NCBI RefSeq assembly: GCF_002797755.1
Contig: NZ_PGFI01000011.1
Span: 1,178,001-1,242,000, forward strand
DNA: 64,000 bases
Origin: Brevirhabdus pacifica
GTDB taxonomy: Bacteria; Pseudomonadota; Alphaproteobacteria; Rhodobacterales; Rhodobacteraceae
Direction of reading: 5' to 3'
The notes under the pieces are model-generated. The model searched no databases, was not told the origin of the DNA, and saw only the letters and a program-made list of their open reading frames with translations. Shown here one piece after another: positions 25,999 through 33,169 of this stretch. The position numbers and the translations under genes were made by a program. The number at the start of each line of letters is the position of its first letter. Position 1 is the stretch's first letter.

Positions 25999-28707
25999 CT
26001 ACGCCGGCCCCGACCCGCCGCCGTCGGGTTCGATCGTCAGGCTGGTGCCGCCCAGGGCGCGGAAGGCCCGCTGACGGCAGCTGAGCACCAGGATCTGGAT
26101 GTCGCCGGCCTGCCGGTGAAGGGCGTCGAACATCGCCTCGATCCGGTCGTCATCGGTGAAGATCAGCGCGTCATCCAGGATGACCGGCGCGTGCCTCCCC
26201 GAGCCCGCCAGCAGCCGCGCGAAGGCCAGCCGCACCAGGAAGGCGATCTGTTCGCGTGTGCCCCCCGACAGCAGGTCGATTTCTTCCTGCTGGCCGTTGC
26301 GGCTCAGGTGGGTGGGCAGGATGCGGTCGTCGAAATGGATTTCGGCATCGGGCCAGAGCAGCCGCAGCAGCGGGCGCAGTTCCTTCAGCACCGGGGCCAT
26401 CGTCCGGTCGCGGGCATCGGCCCGGGCCTGGCGCAGCGCGTCGCGCAGCCGGGTCAGCATCGCCACCTCGAAGCGGATATGCTCCAGGTCGGTGCGGGCC
26501 GCCTCAAGGCGCTCGGCCACATCGGCCAGGTCCTCCTCCACCCCTTCGCCCGACCGCAGGTCGATGGTGCTGTCGAGGGCGGCCTGCGCCGTGCGCTTGG
26601 CGGCGATATCCCGCTCCGCCCCCTCGCAGACCGAGCGGGCGCGGGTCAGGGTGATCCGCGCGGCCTCAAGGTCAGGGGCGTCCTGTTTCAGGGCGTCATG
26701 GGCCTGTTGCAGGCGGTCCCTCTCGGCCACCAGACCCGTGAGGCGCGATGCCAGCGCGCCTTCGGCCCGGGCGACGCGGTCATTCACGGCGTCTTCGTCC
26801 TCCCCGGCGGCCGCCTCGCCGCCCTCTCTGCTGTCCGTGTCCGGAGGCAGGGCGCGCAGCACTTCGGCCCTGGCGCGGGCCAGCCGGGCGGCGGCCCCTT
26901 CGGCGGCGGCCTCGGCCTTGATGCGGGCCTCACGGCGCATCCCGGCGGCGGCGCGGGCGGCTTCCAGCGCCTGGGCGGCCTTGGTGCGGGCTTGGGCGGC
27001 TATCTCGGCCTCCTGCTGGGCGCGGGCGACATCGGCGGGGTCGTCGCCGTCCTGCGCCGCCTCCTCAGGGGCCGGCAGGGCGGCGATTTCCGCGCGCTGC
27101 GCGTCGAGGCCCCGGGGCGCCTCGGCGGCAAGTTCCAGGCGCAGCTCTGACAGGTCGGCCGCCGCGCGCTCGCGGTCGGCGGCGGCCTTGGCGGCACCTG
27201 CCATGTCGGCATGGCCCAGCTCGGCCAGCGCCCGGGCAAAGGCAGCCTCGGCCTGGCGCAGGGCGCTGCCGTCGTCCTGGCCCTGTCCGGGGGTGATCGT
27301 CAGCCGGCCGAGTCCTTCAAGGTCCAGCACGGCACCGCCCGGGATCGGGGTCGCGCGCCCCTCCCGCAGGGGGGTGCCGTCAAGGCGCACCGCGTCCCGC
27401 ACCCCCGGCGCATGTTCCATGGTGATGGCGGGCGCCGCCCCCTCGAAGCTGCGGCGCAGGTGGGTCAGGCGGTCGGCCTCGGCCTCCAGCCGCCGCAGGG
27501 CCTTGGCGTCGGGGCCCGTGGCGGCGGCGCGGGTCGCGGCCTCGATCCGGGGCGTCAGCTTTTCGGCGCGGGCGAGGCTGGCCAGCAGGTCTGCGCGGCG
27601 TTGGGATTGTGCGGCAGCGGCCTCGGCCCGCATGGCGCGTTGCACCTGTGCGGCGGCGACGCGGGCGGCCTCTTCGGCGGCTTGGTCGGCCGTGCGGGCG
27701 GCCTGGAGTGTGGCATCAGCAGCTTCGCTCTCCTGGCGCAGCCCTTCCAGTGCCACGGCGCTCTCGCTGGCGGCGCGGGCGGCCTGATCCAGTTCCTGCC
27801 GGGCCTGGACCAAGGTCCGCTGGCGGTCAGCCACCTGGTCGCATTTCATGGCCGCCAGACCCACCGCGTCCCTTGCCCGCTCCAACTTGCCGGCGTGCAG
27901 CTCTGCTGCCTGAAATTCGGCCTCGGCGCGCTCAAGAAGGTTCTTGCGTTCGGCCTGGGCCTCGGCGCCCAGGAGTTCGGCCAGGTCCTTCTTGATCCGC
28001 CGCCGGGCTTCCAGGTCGTCGCGCAGCAGGGTCGAGCGGCGGGTCAGATCCGCGTGCCTGGCCTCCAGCTCCTCGACCTCGGCCATGGCCAGCGCCAGCG
28101 GCCCGCCGGCCTTGGGGCGGCCGGTGCCGCTGTGATAGCGGGCCAGATCCTCTTCGCATCGCTGCAACACCCGGTCGAGGCGGCGGCCACTGGTGACCAT
28201 GTCCACCTCGGCGGCGATGGGGTCCAGCAGGTCGCGGCGGGCCAGTTCGGCGCTTTGGGCGTTGCGGATGTTCTGATCCAGTTCGGTCGCGCCCTGCCGC
28301 ACCCACAGAAGGCCCGCCGGACCCGCATCGGCCCCGCCGCCTCCGCCATGGTGCAGGGCCGCGATCCACGCTTCGGCCTCGTCGGCCTTGGCGATGACTC
28401 GGCCGCCGCTGCGGATCTCGGCCACGGGCTTTTTCAGCCACCGCTTGAAGATCTCGAACCGGCCTTCCGGGGTCTCGACCTCAACCGTGACGCTGGGGGC
28501 GCCGCCGGCATGGGGCGTCAGCGCCGCGATCGCGGCCCCCTTGGAGCGGTAGAGCTGAAAGAAACAGGCCTGGAGCGCATCGAACAGGGTGGATTTGCCG
28601 CTTTCGTTGGGCGCGCAAAGCACGTTCAGCCCCGGCTGCAACCCGTCGACCCGCACCGGCGAGGAGAAGCGGCGGATATCCTCAAGCCGGATGGAGATCA
28701 GCCTCAA
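25999..28707 (-). CDS. SbcC/Rad50-like coiled-coil ATPase, YhaN type
   Basis: 902 aa. The start is a TTG at 28707 whose last bases overlap the stop of the upstream nuclease gene (TTGA), which points to coupled translation. The N-terminal part has MRLISIRLEDIRRF and Walker A APNESGKST (about residues 32-40). A long Ala/Glu/Arg-rich coiled coil fills about 180-740. The C-terminal part has the ABC signature LLSGGTREQIAFLVRLAFARL and Walker B APVILDDALIFTDDDR. No CxxC zinc hook is visible, unlike SbcC and Rad50, which fits the YhaN subgroup. With its nuclease partner it probably processes DNA ends or structures. Confidence 0.9.
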   Translation of the reverse strand: MRLISIRLEDIRRFSSPVRVDGLQPGLNVLCAPNESGKSTLFDALQACFFQLYRSKGAAIAALTPHAGGAPSVTVEVETPEGRFEIFKRWLKKPVAEIRSGGRVIAKADEAEAWIAALHHGGGGGADAGPAGLLWVRQGATELDQNIRNAQSAELARRDLLDPIAAEVDMVTSGRRLDRVLQRCEEDLARYHSGTGRPKAGGPLALAMAEVEELEARHADLTRRSTLLRDDLEARRRIKKDLAELLGAEAQAERKNLLERAEAEFQAAELHAGKLERARDAVGLAAMKCDQVADRQRTLVQARQELDQAARAASESAVALEGLRQESEAADATLQAARTADQAAEEAARVAAAQVQRAMRAEAAAAQSQRRADLLASLARAEKLTPRIEAATRAAATGPDAKALRRLEAEADRLTHLRRSFEGAAPAITMEHAPGVRDAVRLDGTPLREGRATPIPGGAVLDLEGLGRLTITPGQGQDDGSALRQAEAAFARALAELGHADMAGAAKAAADRERAAADLSELRLELAAEAPRGLDAQRAEIAALPAPEEAAQDGDDPADVARAQQEAEIAAQARTKAAQALEAARAAAGMRREARIKAEAAAEGAAARLARARAEVLRALPPDTDSREGGEAAAGEDEDAVNDRVARAEGALASRLTGLVAERDRLQQAHDALKQDAPDLEAARITLTRARSVCEGAERDIAAKRTAQAALDSTIDLRSGEGVEEDLADVAERLEAARTDLEHIRFEVAMLTRLRDALRQARADARDRTMAPVLKELRPLLRLLWPDAEIHFDDRILPTHLSRNGQQEEIDLLSGGTREQIAFLVRLAFARLLAGSGRHAPVILDDALIFTDDDRIEAMFDALHRQAGDIQILVLSCRQRAFRALGGTSLTIEPDGGGSGPA

Positions 28708-29849
28708 GACGCATCCTCCTGCAGATAGGCGTAGAGCCTGTTCAGGGCGGCGCCCGCCAGGCGGCGGTCTTCCTCGGGGGCGGTTTCGTCGGCCAGCGGA
28801 CGCCCCAGTTCCTCGGCGGCGGCCTGAAGGGCACCACCCTGGATGACGGCGCTGAGGTCGGCCTCGTCATACTCGGTGGCCAGACCTGCCGCCAGCAGCT
28901 CGAAAAAGCCGAATTCGGGCGCGGCGTCTTCGGCCGCCCGGTGCAAGGCGGCCTGCTCGGGCAGGCTGGCGCGGCCGGTGGCGCGGATGCGCAGAAGGGT
29001 TTGGCGACGCTCGGCGGCGGGGGGCAGCAGGGCTTGCAGCGCTTGGGCCGCATCCTGACCCGGCAGCAGCGGCAAGGGCGCCTCGGCCCAGTGCAGCGTG
29101 CCGGTGGGCACGCCGTCGACCACCGGCTCGGCGCCGGGGCCGTCCAGCGTTACCGCAAGGCAGGCGCCGCGCCCGGCGTGGCGGAACCCGTCTCGCTCGG
29201 GCGCGCCCGAGAACCAGGTCCGCGCCCCGATCCGCATCTGCCCGTGCCAGTCGCCCAGCGCCAGGTAATCGAGCCCGGCACTCTGCGCCCGGTCGGGGGG
29301 AATGATCTCTTCGGCGCGCACCCCATCCTCGTCAAAGCCCTGGATCGCGCCATGGGCCAGGCCGATCCGAAGGGCGCCAGCGGGCGTCGCGGCGGCCGGC
29401 ATGTAGTCGGTCAGGTCGCGGCCCGGGAACTTGCGGCTGAGCGGGGCGGGCAGCAGCATGACGCCCGGCGCGATCTCCAGCGGCGCGGCCTCGGTCAGCA
29501 CGTGGACATTGGCCGGGGCCTGGGCCGCGACCCGCTGCCAGAGGCTTTCGGCCGCCAGGCTGTCGTGGTTGCCCGGCAACAGCCACCAGTCGATGCCCTC
29601 GGCGCCGGCCATGGCGGTCAGGGCCTGGCGCCAGACCTGTTCGGTCGGGGTTTCGGTGTCGAAGACGTCGCCTGCCACCAGTATGTGACCGGCCTCGTGA
29701 TCCCGCGCCGCCCGGGCCAGGGCGTGCAGCGCGTTGTGGCGTGCCTCGCTCGCCTGGCCGCGGATGGCCTCGGGCAGGGTGCCGAACCGCTTGCCAAGGT
29801 GCAGGTCCGAGCTGTGGATGAAGCGGAAGGGCGGCAAGGGGGCCTCCAT
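28704..29849 (-). CDS. SbcD/YhaO-like DNA exonuclease
   Basis: 381 aa from ATG 29849. It is a metallophosphoesterase with the phosphodiesterase motifs in order: SSDLHLGK (residues 13-20), GDVFD, PGNHD, a His in LAHGAIQG and GDWHG. This is the Mre11/SbcD set for two metal ions. The C-terminal part is a capping domain typical of YhaO. It overlaps the YhaN-like ATPase by 4 bases, and the pair would form an Mre11-Rad50-like complex acting on DNA breaks or hairpins. Confidence 0.93.
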   Translation of the reverse strand: MEAPLPPFRFIHSSDLHLGKRFGTLPEAIRGQASEARHNALHALARAARDHEAGHILVAGDVFDTETPTEQVWRQALTAMAGAEGIDWWLLPGNHDSLAAESLWQRVAAQAPANVHVLTEAAPLEIAPGVMLLPAPLSRKFPGRDLTDYMPAAATPAGALRIGLAHGAIQGFDEDGVRAEEIIPPDRAQSAGLDYLALGDWHGQMRIGARTWFSGAPERDGFRHAGRGACLAVTLDGPGAEPVVDGVPTGTLHWAEAPLPLLPGQDAAQALQALLPPAAERRQTLLRIRATGRASLPEQAALHRAAEDAAPEFGFFELLAAGLATEYDEADLSAVIQGGALQAAAEELGRPLADETAPEEDRRLAGAALNRLYAYLQEDAS

Positions 29850-29971
29850 CGGGCGGGTCGGGGCAGGGCGGGGGCATCATTGGGCGCGGCGGCCCGCCAG
29901 TGGGACCCTGTCCCGGACGGGCGGAAACCGCAACAGGGGGCGCGCGGATTTCGCGCCGCGAGGGTCCCCGC

Positions 29972-30823
29972 TCAGCCCGCCTTGCCGGCGGTGGGCAGGC
30001 TGGCCTTGGCACCCAGCGAGGCCGAGACTTCCTCGGCCGCCTCGCGCACGCTCAGCGCCAGCGCCTCGACCTGGTCGGGACCGACCCGGCTGGTCGGGCC
30101 CGAGACCGAGATCCCCGCGATCGTCTCGCCGTAGGTGTTGCGGATCGGGGCCGCGATGCAGCGCATGCCCTCGTTGCGCTCTTCGTTGTCGACGGAATAG
30201 CCGCGGGCGCGGATCGCCTCCAGATCGCTCAGAAGCGCCTCGGGACGGGTCAGCGTGTGGGGGGTGAACCCCTGCAACTCGCGGCTCAGAACCCGGTCCA
30301 GCCGATCCTTGGGGAAATGCGCCAGCAGCGCCTTGCCGATCCCCGAGGCATGGGCCGGCGACTTGGTCCCCGGCGGAAAGAAGGCGCGGATCGAGGCATG
30401 GGTCTCGACCTGGCTGACGAAGAGCACCTCGCCATCGTTCTCGATGCCCAGGTTCGCGGTCTCGCCGGTGGCCTCCATCAACTTGCGCAGCACGGGGCGC
30501 GACCGTTCGATCAGGCTGGTCCGGCGCAGGAAGCCCGAGCCGATGAGAAAGGCGTTGGGTCCCACGTGCCATGTCTGCGCCGCCTCGTCGATGTCGACGA
30601 TGCCGTGCCCCTGGAAGGTGGTCAGCACCCGGTAGACGGTGGCCGGGCTTTCCGACAGTTCCTGCGCCAGCCCGGTCAGGGTGGCGTTTTCCATCCGCGC
30701 AAGCTCGGCCAGGACATGCAGGGCGCGGTCCAGCGACTTGATGGTGTTCTGGGGGGTGGCGTCGTTGAACGCCTTGGGGCGGCCCCGGGGCCGGGCGGCG
30801 TCGCGTGTATGCTCGTTGGCCAT
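29972..30823 (-). CDS. IclR-family regulator, BhcR-like
   Basis: 283 aa from ATG 30823. The N-terminal winged helix (about residues 28-90: NTIKSLDRALHVLAELA, SPATVYRVLTTFQGHGIVD) carries an RGRPKAF basic leader. The IclR effector domain includes GETANLGIENDGEVLFVSQVETHASIRAFFPPGTKSPAHASGIGKALLAH. This text closely resembles, from memory, BhcR, the glyoxylate-sensing regulator of the beta-hydroxyaspartate cycle. No bhcABCD genes lie in this window, so either they lie elsewhere or this is a paralog. It is divergent from the GAPDH-like gene. Confidence 0.88.
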   Translation of the reverse strand: MANEHTRDAARPRGRPKAFNDATPQNTIKSLDRALHVLAELARMENATLTGLAQELSESPATVYRVLTTFQGHGIVDIDEAAQTWHVGPNAFLIGSGFLRRTSLIERSRPVLRKLMEATGETANLGIENDGEVLFVSQVETHASIRAFFPPGTKSPAHASGIGKALLAHFPKDRLDRVLSRELQGFTPHTLTRPEALLSDLEAIRARGYSVDNEERNEGMRCIAAPIRNTYGETIAGISVSGPTSRVGPDQVEALALSVREAAEEVSASLGAKASLPTAGKAG

Positions 30824-30920
30824 GGCGGGTGGTCCCCCTGGTGGGGCGGGCCCGGATGACGGACCCGCGATGAAAAATCCAAACCCCCGATATCGCCGGG
30901 GTTTATCCGACCATAGGATA

Positions 30921-30939
30921 TTTGAAACCGGATTTCAAA
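30921..30939. promoter_or_regulatory. Probable IclR-type operator palindrome
   Basis: TTTGAAA-CCGGA-TTTCAAA is a perfect 7-bp inverted repeat with a 5-bp spacer. It lies in the AT-rich part of the divergent region, 98 bp from the IclR start and 144 bp before the GAPDH-like start. Size and spacing suit an IclR site. Confidence 0.6.
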
Positions 30940-31082
30940 AAAATTGAACACGCCAGGATGTCGCGCTATGGGCGGGGGTGGCGGAACGCGGGGTATGCCC
31001 CCGGGCGCGGCTGGTCATTGCCCCGCGCCTCGCCTATGGAAAAGGGGCCCGAGGGGACCCGCGTGCAGTCAGGAAGGTCGCA

Positions 31083-32096
31083 ATGGACAGAATTCGCGTC
31101 GTCATCAATGGTTTCGGCCGGATCGGGCGGACCATCCTGCGCCAGCTTGTGTCCAGCCGGACCGATCTGCCGATCGACGTGGTTCTCATCAACGATGTCG
31201 CCCCGCTGGAGACCTGCGCCTACCTGTTCGAGTTCGACAGCGTCTTCGGACCGGCCCCTTGCGGTGTCGACACGGTCGAGGGGGGGCTGGTGCTGGATTG
31301 TTCGGGTCGGGGCGGGGCCGGGCGGCGGGTCATTCCCTTCCATCGGCAGCCCGACCTGACCCTGCTGGACCTGAGCGGGGTGGACGTGGTGCTGGACTGC
31401 ACCGGCAAGGCCGACAGCACGGGCATGGCCCGGCGTGGTATCGTCGCGGGCGCCCGGCGCGTCCTGATCTCTGGCCCGTCCGAGGCGGCGCAGGTGACGA
31501 TCGTGCCCGGCGCGAATGACCACGAACTTGGCGCACAGGAGCTGGTTTCGGCCGCATCCTGCACCACCAACGCGGTGGCGCCCCTGCTGGCGCTTCTGGA
31601 TCGCGAATGGGGGGTGCGGGGCGGGCACATGAACACCATTCACTGCTATACCGGTAGCCAGCCCACGGTCGACGCGCCGCGCGGCGACCTGGCCCGCAGC
31701 CGCGCCGCCGCCCTGTCGATGGTGCCCACCACCACCAGCGCCACCCACCAGATCGAGAAGGTTCTGCCCCACCTGGCGGGCCGGGTGACCGGCAGCGCCG
31801 TGCGGGTCCCGGTCGCCAGCGTCTCTGCTGTGGACATGACCCTGCGGCTGGAGCGGCCGACCGAAGGGATCGCCGGCGCTCTGCGGGAATTGTGCGCGGC
31901 CTCTCGGGTCCTTGGCTGGACCGACCGGCCGCTGGTATCGAGCGATCTGCGCGCGCGGCCCGAGTCCCTGATCCTTGCCGGGCCCGAGCTGATCCGGGGG
32001 CCCGATCATTGCCGGTTCTTCGGCTGGTACGACAACGAATGGGGCTTTTCGGCGCGAATGCTCGATCTGTGCCTGCGGATGAAGCCCACCGCTTGA
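31083..32096 (+). CDS. Divergent glyceraldehyde-3-phosphate dehydrogenase-like protein (GAPDH/Epd)
   Basis: 337 aa from ATG 31083, with AGGAAGG upstream. NAD-binding INGFGRIGR, the catalytic Cys160 in AASCTTN, His187 in NTIHCY and the C-terminal WYDNEWGFS are all intact, so it should be active. It departs from standard GAPDH in the phosphate-binding loops: PTTTSATHQIEKVLPHL and RVPVASVSAVDMT look closer to erythrose-4-phosphate dehydrogenase (Epd). It is not beside pgk or tkt, and the IclR regulator is divergent, so it may serve a specialised pathway rather than core glycolysis. The product is uncertain between the two families. Confidence 0.85.
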   Translation: MDRIRVVINGFGRIGRTILRQLVSSRTDLPIDVVLINDVAPLETCAYLFEFDSVFGPAPCGVDTVEGGLVLDCSGRGGAGRRVIPFHRQPDLTLLDLSGVDVVLDCTGKADSTGMARRGIVAGARRVLISGPSEAAQVTIVPGANDHELGAQELVSAASCTTNAVAPLLALLDREWGVRGGHMNTIHCYTGSQPTVDAPRGDLARSRAAALSMVPTTTSATHQIEKVLPHLAGRVTGSAVRVPVASVSAVDMTLRLERPTEGIAGALRELCAASRVLGWTDRPLVSSDLRARPESLILAGPELIRGPDHCRFFGWYDNEWGFSARMLDLCLRMKPTA

Positions 32097-32589
32097 GCCG
32101 GTCCCTGTCCTGGCACAAGTACGATGCTTTCGGCCCCGGCCAATCCTTGACCCAGTCTTTGGCCTGGATCTTGAGGGTTTTGCCTTTCCCCCGATCTTTC
32201 CAAGGTGTCGTCCGCCCGGATGTCGCGCTTGATTCGGCGCGAATCCGGCCCGTCGACCGGGGTGCGGCCCCGCTTGAGGGTGCGGTTGCCCCGCACGGGT
32301 CACAATCCGGCCCCGATCACGCCCCGGCATCCGACGTGCGCCCCTAACCGCTTGGTCGGAGCGCCCCACCCGGTTTGAGAGCTTCCAGATCAAAAGAGAG
32401 CGGCCGTCCAATCCTTTCGGGTAGCGGGCGACCGATATGGTCCGTCGCCTAACCTTCCGGGGGAATGGTTTGGGGACCCACTCCGTCCAGACTGGTTCCA
32501 TCGTTCGTGTCCCGCTTCGGCGGTGCGGGCGCAAGTGTAACCATCAAGTCGGTATCGGTGACGGAGCGCTGCTGCCGGAGGAGTTCTCA
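32097..32589. other. Intergenic region upstream of the surface-protein genes
   Basis: 493 bp with no credible gene. A hairpin GTGCGG-TTGCC-CCGCAC lies near 32278-32296. An inverted repeat GGCGAC...GTCGCC spans 32427-32449. A strong ribosome site, GGAGGAG, directly precedes the next gene. This stretch should hold the promoter of the surface-protein operon. Confidence 0.5.
32427..32449. repeat. Inverted repeat upstream of the surface-protein operon
   Basis: GGCGAC and GTCGCC are perfect 6-bp arms separated by 11 bases, about 140 bp before the first gene. A GGCGACC core also occurs in the structured repeat at 49176-49211 before the convergent surface gene. It may be a regulator site; unproven. 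Confidence 0.35.
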
Positions 32590-33102
32590 ATGTTCCATAA
32601 TCTCAAAATGCAGCGTGCGGGTTGGGGGGCGGCAGCCTTCCTTGTCCTGCTCGCGCCCCAGGTCCAGGCCCAGGATCTTACCAGTCTGTTCGAGTATCGC
32701 GTCGTCGAAAAGGACGATGCGGGTGAAGAAATCCTGGTCGAGCGCAACAAGGTGCGTCCCGGCGAAACCATCCATTACATCATCAGCCACGAGAACGTCG
32801 CCGAGACCGACCTTTCGGACGTGGTGATCGTGGCGCCGGTGCCCCAGGGCGTGACACTCAGCGTCGGGTCCGAGTCCAGTTCCATCCCCGCCAATTTCGA
32901 GATCCAGGCCGAACTTGAACCCGAGATGCCCGGGCTGGAATGGTCCTCGCTGCCCGCCTTCCGCAAGGTGATCGCGGAGGATGGAAGCGAAAGCCTGGAA
33001 CCGGTGCCCGCATCGGCGATCGAGGCTGTCCGCTGGAGTCTGCAAGACGCGATTCCCAGCGGCGACAAGGCGATGAACACCTATCGCGTGATCGTCAACT
33101 GA
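32590..33102 (+). CDS. Secreted single-domain DUF11-like protein
   Basis: 170 aa from ATG 32590 behind GGAGGAG. A signal peptide (KMQRAGWGAAAFLVLLAPQVQAQ) ends near residue 28. The mature part is one DUF11-like beta-sandwich: VRPGETIHYIISHENVAETDLSDVVIVAPVPQG is the usual N-P-D strand order, closing with AVRWSLQDAIPSGDK and a final YRVIVN. It looks like a free copy of the module that ends the two larger secreted proteins of this locus. It could be a cap, subunit or chaperone-like partner; the function is unknown. It is followed by the 881-aa gene 67 bp downstream. Confidence 0.8.
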   Translation: MFHNLKMQRAGWGAAAFLVLLAPQVQAQDLTSLFEYRVVEKDDAGEEILVERNKVRPGETIHYIISHENVAETDLSDVVIVAPVPQGVTLSVGSESSSIPANFEIQAELEPEMPGLEWSSLPAFRKVIAEDGSESLEPVPASAIEAVRWSLQDAIPSGDKAMNTYRVIVN

Positions 33103-33169
33103 GGGCGCCTGTCCTCTGACGGGTTGAGACAACCCCTCCCTCCAACTCCCAAACAAAAGGTATTTACCA

